A DNA stretch of 64,000 nt. It comes from Planctomycetota bacterium (lineage in GTDB: Bacteria; Planctomycetota; Phycisphaerae; Phycisphaerales; UBA1924). A program made the translations under genes and the position numbers. Location of the stretch: assembly GCA_030950285.1 (NCBI GenBank), contig JAUZRR010000021.1, positions 62,001 to 126,000 on the forward strand. Reading direction: 5' to 3'. The notes beneath the pieces are model-generated. The model was not told where the DNA came from. It was given only the letters and a program-made list of their open reading frames with translations, and made no database searches. Positions 19,755 to 27,569 of the stretch are shown in pieces; the first letter of the stretch is position 1, and the number at the start of each line of letters is the position of its first letter.

Positions 19755-20321
19755 CTACTCGGGCAAGGGTTCCTTGCGCGTGGTCAGCTGCAGCCCGCTG
19801 CCTTCGACCGCGATCGTGAGCACGTTGGTTTTCCAACGCCGCTTGTCCAACGGCAAAACGATCGGCCGGGCGGGCTGCCTGGCACCCTGCCCCGTCACAA
19901 ACTCCCGGTTGGACGCGATGACCAGGTACCACGCGCCCCGATCGATCCACGTGTCCCACATCGGATCGCTCACCAGCAGTTGCTTGGTGGAGGAGTCCCC
20001 GACCTCCCAGTGCAGCGTCACCGGTTTGCGGCCGTCGCGGGCGGCCTGCATCGACCCGCCGGCAAAGTGCCCGGCAACCTCCGACGGGCCCCACCCGGCA
20101 AACTCGCCCTCGCTCGCCACGCCGAAGATGTCCACGTCGTACGCCTGATCGGCCGCAACGCCCGTCGGGCTGACCGAGACGGTGTACCGCCCGACCTTTG
20201 CCGACGAGGGGCCGCACCCGCCGAGCGTGGTCACGCCCAACGCCAGCACCAGTGCGCAGAAGACTGTCTTTGTGATTGTGCGACCAACCGACCCAGAGCC
20301 GAAGTTTTCAGCCTGCCCCAT
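19755..20321 (-). CDS. Outer-membrane lipoprotein, candidate TssJ equivalent
   Basis: A 188-aa lipoprotein. A hydrophobic signal (about residues 15-33) ends in the lipobox LGGC with Cys36, and AAGGAG stands 6 nt before the ATG. The mature part is short and beta-rich, with 'VDIFGVASEGEFAGW', 'RGAWYLVIASNREF' and a closing 'LTIAVEGSGLQL'. Size, lipidation, beta-rich character and position in a T6SS operon that encodes TssL and TssM but no recognisable TssJ all fit a divergent TssJ, the lipoprotein that ties TssM to the outer membrane. Direct sequence similarity to TssJ is not obvious to me, so this is a positional inference. Confidence 0.55.
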   Translation of the reverse strand: MGQAENFGSGSVGRTITKTVFCALVLALGVTTLGGCGPSSAKVGRYTVSVSPTGVAADQAYDVDIFGVASEGEFAGWGPSEVAGHFAGGSMQAARDGRKPVTLHWEVGDSSTKQLLVSDPMWDTWIDRGAWYLVIASNREFVTGQGARQPARPIVLPLDKRRWKTNVLTIAVEGSGLQLTTRKEPLPE

Positions 20322-20366
20322 GATGAGCTCCTTCCAGAGAGAGTGACGATACCTGTTGTGCAGAGT

Positions 20367-22319
20367 CTAGCCGACGGGCGAGATCAGCGCAAGGTGCCGA
20401 TCCAGAACCCCCCCGACCTCTTCGCACGTCTGCCGATCCACAACCAGGAGTGACCGGGCCTGCACCAGACATCCCCCAAGATCGGCGAGCGGCTCGTCGT
20501 AGATCGACGCCAGCCGCCGCCCGCTCCCGACCCCGAAGTCCGAGCAATAACTCTCCCGGCCCGCCCCCGGGAACATCCGGCAGATCGTCCCGATCACCCC
20601 CCACCAGAGTCGCAGCGGGATCCCGTCCTCGATCTGCCCGGCCTCGCCAGCCCCAGCCATCAGCCGCTGCGGCCCGAGGACTTCCCGCCACCTGGGGTCC
20701 TGCTCGGCGATTGCTGCAACCCGGGCGGCGATCGAGAGTTGCTCTTCCCCAGCCTCGGGCAGCTCACGCGCCAGGCTCATCGCCGTCACCACCGCCGTGC
20801 CCAGCGACTCGGCCGAATCGGCAACCAACGCCCGCAGCGCCAGCACCCCCAGCGCGTGCAGATCGGCCGGCGAACTCAAAGACGGGCTCAGCACGACCGC
20901 AACATCCCCGACCTCCACGCCCTCCAATCGCCGCAGCTCTGACTCCTCCGCATCCGTCACCTGCAGCGGCAACGAGGTAAACCCGAACTCCCCCTGCGAC
21001 AACGCATCGCTCAGCGTCAGAAACGCATGGAACTCCATCCGCCCGCCCGGAACCGCCAAAGGCACCGTCGCCAGCGTGCTGCCTCCGGTCCGGATCGGCT
21101 CGCGCGGGAGCACCGTCCCCTCGATACTCACCCGCCCGGCTTCGATACCAACCACCCGCTTGATCCGGACCGCCATGCTCCGCGCCACCGGCCCGGCGTC
21201 ACCGCCCGGCCGATACACGCTCGTCTGCCCCGAACGCTGGTAGGTAAACCGGCGCGGCGCACCCGGCTCGACCGCACCGACCTCCGCAGCCTCAGCCACA
21301 CAATCAAGCACCACACGCGACCCCCACGCATACGGCAACCCCACCGAAGGCGGCGGAATCTCCACCCCAAGACTCTCCGACCCCAAACTCAAAAGCGGCG
21401 AATCAAGATGCTCGGTCGCCACCGCCACACTCTCGACCGCCGACGCGATCGCCCGCAGTTTCAGGTACAACACCTCAGCCGCCAGCCCGGCCGCCCCGCC
21501 CACCGACGACATGAACGCCCCGTGGGCAAGCGACAGCTCGACCGGGTCTTCTCGCGCCAGCTCGCGACCGACAGCCGGCATCTTCGGCGTCGGAGGCCGA
21601 TGAAACTGCCCCCGCGACAACCAATCAATGTAACTCTCAAATCCCACGCCCGCCAGCCGTCGCACAAACATCAGCCCGCACGCCGGGTTAAACGCCATCG
21701 CACCCGACCCCGACCCTGACCCCGCCCCGCACAACTCCCGCCACCCGGCCCGGTCGTCGCCGGACACACACACCAACGGGCTCTCGGCCCCGAGCGCCGG
21801 CCTCCACAGATACCGCGACAGACTCGCGCCATACCCCGGCAGCCCCGCCGCTGTGAGCCGCGCATCGTCTGTACACAACTCCCACGGCCCGCCCTCTTCC
21901 CCCTCGCCGAGCACCCGGACGCAACCGGCATCCATATCAAACACCGTCGGCCCGGGGTGGACCGACTCCCACGCCCCACCGATCACCCGGCCGGGCTCAA
22001 GCTCGCGCCGGGCCGCGGCCGACCGGGCCCATCGGGTATCGAGCAGCGCGTTGTTGGCGTTGGCAGCCTGGGCGTCGGCATCCCCGACCGGAGGCGACTG
22101 CACCCATATCTCGAGCCACTCACGGACATCACCCGAACCATCAAGCACGCACCCGGCATAGACCGCCGCGTCAACCGTGGTCCGCAACACCCGCAGCGCC
22201 GGCTCTGCGTTTTTTGGCGTCTCCACCAAAACGCAGACCGCCAGCGCCTCTGACGCTCCGAACACGCGCACCGCTGCTGTTTCTGATCCCAGACGCACGC
22301 CATCCTCCAGCCGCAACAC
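20367..22319 (-). CDS. Uncharacterised 650-aa T6SS-operon protein
   Basis: The start is a GTG at 22319. The product is 650 aa, apparently soluble, without signal peptide or membrane helix, and I cannot place it in a family. It contains a Gly/Ser stretch (GAGSGSGSG, near residue 200), many short beta-strand-like segments in the middle ('RRFTYQRSGQTSVYRPGG', 'GGRMEFHAFLTLSDA'), and a C-terminal helical part with the unusual Cys/Trp-containing stretch 'LWWGVIGTICRMFPGAGRESYC'. It lies 45 bp upstream of the TssJ-like lipoprotein gene on the same strand, so a role in the secretion machine or its regulation (for example an effector or assembly factor) is likely but unproven. Confidence 0.55.
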   Translation of the reverse strand: MLRLEDGVRLGSETAAVRVFGASEALAVCVLVETPKNAEPALRVLRTTVDAAVYAGCVLDGSGDVREWLEIWVQSPPVGDADAQAANANNALLDTRWARSAAARRELEPGRVIGGAWESVHPGPTVFDMDAGCVRVLGEGEEGGPWELCTDDARLTAAGLPGYGASLSRYLWRPALGAESPLVCVSGDDRAGWRELCGAGSGSGSGAMAFNPACGLMFVRRLAGVGFESYIDWLSRGQFHRPPTPKMPAVGRELAREDPVELSLAHGAFMSSVGGAAGLAAEVLYLKLRAIASAVESVAVATEHLDSPLLSLGSESLGVEIPPPSVGLPYAWGSRVVLDCVAEAAEVGAVEPGAPRRFTYQRSGQTSVYRPGGDAGPVARSMAVRIKRVVGIEAGRVSIEGTVLPREPIRTGGSTLATVPLAVPGGRMEFHAFLTLSDALSQGEFGFTSLPLQVTDAEESELRRLEGVEVGDVAVVLSPSLSSPADLHALGVLALRALVADSAESLGTAVVTAMSLARELPEAGEEQLSIAARVAAIAEQDPRWREVLGPQRLMAGAGEAGQIEDGIPLRLWWGVIGTICRMFPGAGRESYCSDFGVGSGRRLASIYDEPLADLGGCLVQARSLLVVDRQTCEEVGGVLDRHLALISPVG

Positions 22320-22408
22320 CCAGCCGGAAAGCCCGGCGGGAGAAGCGAGGATAGCAGGTCGTCCTCGGGACTGTCAGGTCTCGGCTCGGGGCAACTCTGC
22401 GGGTCTGG

Positions 22409-22693
22409 TCACTCCGGGACCGCCGCGACAGCCGTGCTCGATTCCCGGAGGTCCGACGCCAGCACCCCCGAGCCAAACAGCCGTTCGACATCGGCATCCC
22501 GCGAAGCCTGCCGCCGATGGGCCGCGTAGAGCGCCTGCCCGAGCGGGTCGCCTGCCGAGAGCGAGCCGGAACTGCCCCCAGCCGAGACCCGACCCGACCA
22601 GCCGGACGACTCCTGCGAACTGCACCCAGCCAGCCCGCCGCACACACCAAAGACACACAACCCCACAACAACACGACTGCGCATTCCGACCAT
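22409..22693 (-). CDS. Small lipoprotein at head of the T6SS operon
   Basis: A 94-aa lipoprotein. The start ATG at 22693 is chosen because GGAGG lies 7 nt upstream. The signal peptide ends in the lipobox LAGC (Cys24). The mature protein is about 70 residues, begins with a Ser/Gly-rich linker and carries 'GQALYAAHRRQASRDADVER'. No family is recognised. It is the first minus-strand gene before the T6SS run, separated from the 650-aa gene by 89 bp, and may be part of that operon. Confidence 0.6.
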   Translation of the reverse strand: MVGMRSRVVVGLCVFGVCGGLAGCSSQESSGWSGRVSAGGSSGSLSAGDPLGQALYAAHRRQASRDADVERLFGSGVLASDLRESSTAVAAVPE

Positions 22694-22848
22694 GGTGTTT
22701 CCTCCAAACACCCTCATCGACGCGCAAGAAATGCCGATCAAGCGGGGCTGTCATTTCTACCGGCCGCCTCATCGCCCATGCCGTGCATTCGGCACGAACG
22801 GGCAGCTCCCACCGAGGTCTCGTCCGAGAAGAGACCGACACCGCAAAG

Positions 22849-22921
22849 AGCCACCTGCGAGACTCGAACTCGCGACCTGAGCTTTACGAAAGCTCCGCTC
22901 TACCAACTGAGCTAAGGTGGC
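22849..22921 (-). tRNA. tRNA-Thr (anticodon CGT)
   Basis: A complete cloverleaf reads on the minus strand: acceptor GCCACCT pairing with AGGTGGC, D-arm GCTC/GAGC, anticodon stem GAGCT/AGCTC with loop TTCGTAA (anticodon CGT, decoding ACG), T-arm GCGAG/CTCGC with loop TTCGAGT, and discriminator base T. The CCA end is not encoded. Just downstream on the same strand is a GGTCTC/GAGACC hairpin without a strong T-run. Confidence 0.97.
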
Positions 22922-23068
22922 AACGCCGGCACCCACACCGCACGCCGGACCCGCCCCCGGAGCGAACCGAGGACAGCCCCGTAGTATCTGCCCCCATCCG
23001 TGAGGAGTCTACAGCCGACCCGCCGCAGCTTGCCCGGTCACCACGCTGTTGAGCTACCACGCCGCGGG

Positions 23069-24250
23069 CTACCACGGGTTCTTGACGTGGCACGCCCGCC
23101 CGGTGGTCTCGATGTAGTCCTGGTGGTAGGCCTCAGCCTCGTAGAACGTCTCGGCGGGTTCGATCTCGGTCACGATCGGCCTGGCGAACCGGCCCTCCGC
23201 TTCGAGCCGCTGCACCATCGCCACGGCCGCCGCCTGCTGGGCGTCGCTGGTGGTGTAGATCCCCGAGCGGTACTGGCTGCCCACGTCGGGGCCCTGCCGG
23301 TTGAGCTGCGTCGGATCGTGCATGACAAAGAACGCCTCGAGCAGCCGCTCGTAGCTGATGGTCTGCGGGTCGAACACCACCATGACCGCCTCGACAAAGC
23401 CGAACTCGTTGGCGCACACCTGTTCATACGTGGGGTTCTCGATGTCGCCCTGCATGAAGCCGCTGACCGCGTTGATCACGCCCTCCCCCTTCTGGTAGTA
23501 GTGCTCGATCCCCCAGAAACACCCGCCCGCAAAGTAGGCGGTCTCGGTCTCGATCGGCATGCTCTGCGGCGGGCGCTCCTGGCCATTCTCATAAAACACC
23601 AGCGACGCCGAGTTCAGACAGAACCGCAACCCCGTGGGCTCGGGGCCGTCGTCAAAGACGTGCCCGAGGTGCGACGTGCAGCGGGCGCACTCGATCTCCA
23701 CCCGCGACATCCCCAGCGTGGTGTCCTCTTTGCCGACCACGTGCTCGCGGTCGAACGTCGTGTAAAAGCTCGGCCACCCGGTGCCCGACGTAAACTTGTG
23801 CTCGCTGGTAAAGAGCGGCAGCCCGCAGACGACGCAGGTGTAGACGCCGTCCTTCTTGTTGTCGAGCAGCGTGCCACAGAACGCCGGCTCGGTCCCGGCT
23901 TTCTGCGTGATGCGGTAGGTCTCGGCGTCGAGCCGTTTGGCAAGACGCTCGACCTCGTCGCGGGGCAGCGGGGTCACGTCGTACCCGGCTCTGGAGAACT
24001 TCTTTGCGGTCACTGTGGTGTGGTCCTCGGCATCGGGTGTCGCGGGCTGGGCGGGCTCTGGTTGGTCAGGCTGGTGCGGGCGGTCGCCCGAAGAGGTCTG
24101 TGCCATCACAAACGCACGCTGCGTGCTGTCGATCTGCGTTGATCGGCCAAAGAGCCCGAGCCCGCCCAAGAGCACGAGCGTCAGCATGGCACCACCGACG
24201 ACGCCGAGCGTGAGTTGAAATGTTCGCATACGGAATGAACGGCTGAGCAT
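23069..24250 (-). CDS. Membrane-anchored MsrB-MsrA methionine sulfoxide reductase fusion
   Basis: Repairs oxidised methionine, both R (MsrB) and S (MsrA) sulfoxides, here probably outside the cytoplasm. The 393-aa product has an uncleaved signal/anchor (residues 12-34), a Pro/Gln-rich linker, then MsrB with zinc cysteines 139, 142, 188 and 191 and catalytic Cys211 in GLRFCLNSASL, followed by MsrA with GGCFWG (Cys244). Domain order is B then A, opposite to PilB-type A-B fusions. Oddities: the usual GYxGG segment of MsrA reads SGFMQGD, and the usual TGHAE segment reads EFGFVE, so two substrate-region motifs are altered. Alternative starts exist at the second Met (residue 8). Monocistronic by context. 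Confidence 0.92.
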   Translation of the reverse strand: MLSRSFRMRTFQLTLGVVGGAMLTLVLLGGLGLFGRSTQIDSTQRAFVMAQTSSGDRPHQPDQPEPAQPATPDAEDHTTVTAKKFSRAGYDVTPLPRDEVERLAKRLDAETYRITQKAGTEPAFCGTLLDNKKDGVYTCVVCGLPLFTSEHKFTSGTGWPSFYTTFDREHVVGKEDTTLGMSRVEIECARCTSHLGHVFDDGPEPTGLRFCLNSASLVFYENGQERPPQSMPIETETAYFAGGCFWGIEHYYQKGEGVINAVSGFMQGDIENPTYEQVCANEFGFVEAVMVVFDPQTISYERLLEAFFVMHDPTQLNRQGPDVGSQYRSGIYTTSDAQQAAAVAMVQRLEAEGRFARPIVTEIEPAETFYEAEAYHQDYIETTGRACHVKNPW

Positions 24251-24349
24251 GGTGAGGTATTTCGGCTGACAGGACAGTTTGGATGCACCCGAGCAGCAGG
24301 ATATCAGGCCGGGAGGCGTTGGGGCGGGGCAAACGAGGGGGCTGCTGGC

Positions 24350-24374
24350 GCTCCGGAGGGAGCCGGGGGGAGGG
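24350..24374. repeat. Palindromic G/C-rich dispersed repeat (family C)
   Basis: A GCTCC-GGA-GGGAGC palindrome followed by CGGGGGGAGGG. It lies in the 173-bp gap between the msrBA and asparaginase genes. Related elements occur at 42841-42871 and 62593-62625. The rest of the gap shows no gene. Confidence 0.6.
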
Positions 24375-24423
24375 CGCCTTTCCTCAGGAACCCCCTCGGA
24401 GTGTTCACAGCCCTTCGCCCCAC

Positions 24424-25659
24424 CTACTCATACAAAAACTCACTCCTCACCCGCGTCGCCCCTTCGCCGACACACACCGCCGCGTGTCCTCCTTTGAGGA
24501 TGCTCGCGGTGCCGTAGGCTCCGTCCTTGCGCACCGCATAAAACGTCACGCTGAAGCGGGGGCGTTTGTTGTCGTCGAACATGCGGGGTTCGTGGGTGCG
24601 ATCGACGATGCGTTTGCACGCTGCGAGGCAGGCCTCGGTCGGGCTCATGCCGCCCGCCATGGCTTCGACGATCCAGAACGAGCCGAGGGTCTGGATGACG
24701 CTCTCGCCGCGGCCGGTTGCCCCGGCCGACCCGACGGCGTTGTCGCAATAGAGCCCCGCGCCGATGAGGGGCGAGTCGCCGACGCGGCCGGGCAGCTTCC
24801 AGCTCAGGCCGCTGGTGGTGGTGCAGCAGCCGACGTCCTGGTCGGCGTTGGTGGCTGAGCAGTGGATGGTGCCGTAGGTGTGGGGGTTGCCGAAGGAGTC
24901 GAGGGCGATGTGGTCGAAGTCGTCGCCGGTGGAGTGGAAGGGCTTGCCCCCCACCGGCTGGAAGCCGGTGCCACGGGTGCCGGTGCCACGGGTGCCGGCG
25001 CCACGGGTGCCGGCGCCACCGCTCGCGTCACCTTGCCTCCATGGTTCGGGGAAGTTGATGATCTGGTCTTTGTCGAGCCACTTGTCGCCGGGGTTGAGGT
25101 TGGCCCGCCAGCGTTTCCACGCCTTGCGGGACTTCTCGGTGTTGAGGTCCTCTTCCTTGAACCCCATGCGGACCGCGAACCTTGTCGCCCCCTCGCCGAC
25201 GAGCATGACGTGGTCGGTGTGGCGGAGCACCTCGAGCGCGACACTCGCGGGGTTTTTGATGTTCTCGATGCAGCCGACCGCCCCGGCCCGGTGCAGCGGG
25301 CCGTCCATGCAGGCCGAGTCGAGCTGGATCACGCCGTCCTCGTTGGGCAGCCCGCCGTAGCCGACGGACATGTCGTTGGGGTCGTCCTCGACGATCTTGA
25401 CGCCGCGCACGCAGCACTCGACCGGCCGCCCGCCCTTGGCGAGCAGGTCGAACGCGAGCTCGACGGTCTTCATGCCGTTGCCCGACGCGATGACGCAAGG
25501 CCCGCGGTGGTCGTCGCCGGGAGCGAGCGAACGGCGGCCACGCAAAACAGCAGGCCCGGTACCCGGGGCGCCGTGTGTGGCGGTCGTGGTGACAGCGGCG
25601 GCAGAAGCAGCGGCAACGGCCAAGAAGCCGCGACGATCGAGGGGGGGTGTGTTGCTCAT
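24424..25659 (-). CDS. Secreted N4-(beta-N-acetylglucosaminyl)-L-asparaginase-like Ntn hydrolase
   Basis: A self-cleaving N-terminal-nucleophile amidase of the asparaginase-2 family. ATG 25659 is taken as start (a GTG two codons earlier is possible). RRGFLAVAAASAAAV is a twin-arginine signal, so the enzyme should be exported folded. The predicted nucleophile is Thr264 in YGTIH, followed by the family-typical 'PGRVGDSPLIGAGLY' and 'GSAGATGRGE'. The residue before the Thr is Gly, not the Asp of human-type glycosylasparaginase; Gly-Thr cleavage sites occur in plant-type asparaginases. A 27-residue Gly/Thr/Arg insert (about 213-239, ending TGFQPVGGK) is encoded by a dispersed DNA repeat. It lies in the pro-segment upstream of the cleavage site, which is naturally a flexible linker. 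Confidence 0.88.
   Translation of the reverse strand: MSNTPPLDRRGFLAVAAASAAAVTTTATHGAPGTGPAVLRGRRSLAPGDDHRGPCVIASGNGMKTVELAFDLLAKGGRPVECCVRGVKIVEDDPNDMSVGYGGLPNEDGVIQLDSACMDGPLHRAGAVGCIENIKNPASVALEVLRHTDHVMLVGEGATRFAVRMGFKEEDLNTEKSRKAWKRWRANLNPGDKWLDKDQIINFPEPWRQGDASGGAGTRGAGTRGTGTRGTGFQPVGGKPFHSTGDDFDHIALDSFGNPHTYGTIHCSATNADQDVGCCTTTSGLSWKLPGRVGDSPLIGAGLYCDNAVGSAGATGRGESVIQTLGSFWIVEAMAGGMSPTEACLAACKRIVDRTHEPRMFDDNKRPRFSVTFYAVRKDGAYGTASILKGGHAAVCVGEGATRVRSEFLYE
24952..25015. repeat. Family A palindrome plus 15-bp tandem repeats inside a gene
   Basis: A perfect 8-bp inverted repeat, CACCGGCT-GGA-AGCCGGTG (24952-24970), is followed by three copies of a 15-bp unit starting CCACGGGTGCCGG (24971-25015). 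The whole block is a multiple of three in effect and is read through by the asparaginase gene as GTR/GAG repeats ending TGFQPVGGK. The same palindrome stands at 46258-46276. Confidence 0.85.
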
Positions 25660-25710
25660 GCCCACAGTGTGCCAGAAAACGCCCGGGCCGTCACGCCGGG
25701 CGAGTCAGGA

Positions 25711-26271
25711 TCACGGCCGCGCGTCCTCGGACGCCGAGGCCGGCAAAAACACCACCGGCAGCGTGTAGGTAAAGGACTCGCCGCCCATCAGCCCGAGCAG
25801 CCCGGACCGGGCATAGCGAGCCTTGACCGTCAGCCTTCCCTCTGAGGCATCGACGCCAACCAAAGCCCCGATCTCGCCCCCCTCAACCATGGGCAGGCTG
25901 ATATCCAACAGCAGGCTCGTGCCCGGGTCGATCTGGCGGTCGCCCTCCCAGCTCCCAGCCGCCAGCTCGCTTTCATCAACGGCAAGCGTGATCGACATCC
26001 GACGGAGCCACAGCGGAGCGCCGGTCGAGTTGGCAGCGAGAAACTCGACACGAACGCTGTCAGCTGTCGTTGCCGGGCCAGAAAGCACGGGCAACGTGGC
26101 GCGGGCGGCATAGAGACTCGGCCGCGGGAAGTGCAAACCCCCAACCGCCCCACTGCCCCCACCACCCCCACCACCCCCACCACCGGTGCCGGCGCAGCCC
26201 GAGCCCTGGAACAGGCCCGCGACCGCAAGGCTTCCAAGCGCGAGCAGCACGGTGTACCGGTGGTGAAACAT
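25711..26271 (-). CDS. Gly-rich secreted/lipoprotein of unknown function
   Basis: A 186-aa product from ATG 26271 (an upstream GTG/ATG extension to 26304 is possible). A hydrophobic signal (LLALGSLAVAGLF) leads to Cys in GSGCAG, a weak lipobox. A run of ten Gly encoded by ACC/CCC triplet repeats (26150-26185) follows, then a single beta-rich domain of about 130 residues with 'VRVEFLAANSTGAPLWLRRMSITL', which resembles the alternation of LEA14/WHy-type domains only loosely. No RBS is evident. Divergent from the MBL-fold gene 42 bp away. Confidence 0.6.
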   Translation of the reverse strand: MFHHRYTVLLALGSLAVAGLFQGSGCAGTGGGGGGGGGGSGAVGGLHFPRPSLYAARATLPVLSGPATTADSVRVEFLAANSTGAPLWLRRMSITLAVDESELAAGSWEGDRQIDPGTSLLLDISLPMVEGGEIGALVGVDASEGRLTVKARYARSGLLGLMGGESFTYTLPVVFLPASASEDARP

Positions 26272-26313
26272 ACCCGCAGCATATCCGACGCAGCGGGCCT
26301 CCAATAATCAGAT

Positions 26314-27243
26314 GTGGCAGGCAACCAACCCATCCGCAAGGCAGCGCGAAAGGCCAGAGGCGCGGTGCAGTTCGGCGTCGGACGGCTGCCGGGCATGGTC
26401 GCCGATTCGGTCCGGGACGCCCGGCGCGATACCACAAACTCAAAGCCCACCAAACACGAGCACGACCTGCGCGAGCTTGCCCACGCAGACTTTGCCGCCG
26501 CCTGGCTCGGGCACGGCGGCGTGCTGCTGCGACAAGGCGGGACGACGATCCTCATCGACCCGGTGCTCAGCGACCGGATCGGACCACGCATCGGCGGGCG
26601 CACGATCGGCCCGGCACGGCTTGCCTCGGCCCCGGCGGCCGTCGGCGAGCTGCCCGCGATCGACCTGGTCCTTATCTCCCACGCCCACTACGACCACCTC
26701 GACCGCCCCACGCTCGAACAACTCGCACGCTCGGGCACCACCCTCATCACCTCACGCCGCACCAAGCGGCTGATCCCGCGCGGGTTCGGGCGGGTGATCG
26801 AACTCGGGCTCGACGACGACCTCGAAATCGAAGGCCTGCGGATCGCCGCGCTGCGCCCCGAGCACTGGGGCGGCCGCACCGCGGTGGACGTCGCGCGAGG
26901 GTGCAACAGCTACCTGATCGAGAGCAACGACCGCCGAACACTCGCGCCGGGAGACACCGCGCTGACCACCGAGTTTGACTCCGTCGGCGCAGTCGATCTC
27001 GCGGTCTTCGGCATCGGCGCATACGAACCCAGCGAGCACCACCACGCCACGCCCGAGCAGGTCTGGCAGATGTTTACCGCGATGCCCGGGCGCGTGCTGC
27101 TGCCGGTGCATCACTCGACATTCGACATCTCGGGCGAACACATCGACGAACCCATAGCACGGCTGCTGCAAGCCGCGGGCGATCACGCCGCGCAGGTCGC
27201 AGCAGTCAAGCCCGGCGAGCTGTGGGTGCCGGGCGAGGGCTGA
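26314..27243 (+). CDS. MBL-fold metal-dependent hydrolase (UlaG/NAPE-PLD-like)
   Basis: A 309-aa metallo-beta-lactamase-fold enzyme. The metal motif HAHYDH lies at residues 123-128, 'AAWLGHGGVLLRQGGTTILIDPVLSDR' upstream is the typical first strand pair, and later His residues (PEHWGGR, LLPVHHSTFD) complete two-metal binding. The pattern fits the UlaG/NAPE-phospholipase-D-like branch, which hydrolyses phosphodiesters or lactones, but the substrate cannot be told. The start is a GTG at 26314 with no clear RBS. It may be leaderless or begin slightly downstream. No signal peptide, so probably cytoplasmic. Confidence 0.85.
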   Translation: MAGNQPIRKAARKARGAVQFGVGRLPGMVADSVRDARRDTTNSKPTKHEHDLRELAHADFAAAWLGHGGVLLRQGGTTILIDPVLSDRIGPRIGGRTIGPARLASAPAAVGELPAIDLVLISHAHYDHLDRPTLEQLARSGTTLITSRRTKRLIPRGFGRVIELGLDDDLEIEGLRIAALRPEHWGGRTAVDVARGCNSYLIESNDRRTLAPGDTALTTEFDSVGAVDLAVFGIGAYEPSEHHHATPEQVWQMFTAMPGRVLLPVHHSTFDISGEHIDEPIARLLQAAGDHAAQVAAVKPGELWVPGEG

Positions 27244-27370
27244 TCCAGACCACGAAGAACTTGTACATGTCTTTACGAGCCCTGTGCGCGAGCACAGGAT
27301 TGATTCTGTCTGTAGAAATCTAGAGTCGTTGGCGCTCTTGTGTTTCTTCGGGTTGCTCTGCCGCGGTTGT

Positions 27371-27444
27371 CCCCTCGCTTGCGCGAGGGGCTCTTTTGTC
27401 CTGTGGCTCATCTGATTTAGAGAGCCCCCCGCGCAAGCGAGGGG
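27371..27444. repeat. Inverted pair of palindromic repeats (family B, BIME-like)
   Basis: CCCCTCGC-TTGC-GCGAGGGG (27371-27390) and a degenerate inverted copy (27425-27444) face each other, flanked by GTC/CTC on one side and GAG/GAC on the other. They occupy the 326-bp gap 27244-27569 between two convergent genes, where no coding sequence is evident. An equivalent pair lies at 47498-47592. Confidence 0.8.
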
Positions 27445-27569
27445 ACAACCGCCACCCACGCCATACCAGAAACATGATGACGCAAAACGCTCTATATGTG
27501 ATCCCGAGCTCGCGCTCGGGGCTCATGGAAACGCGGGAGATATCTTCACATTGCGCCAACCCAGCTGGT

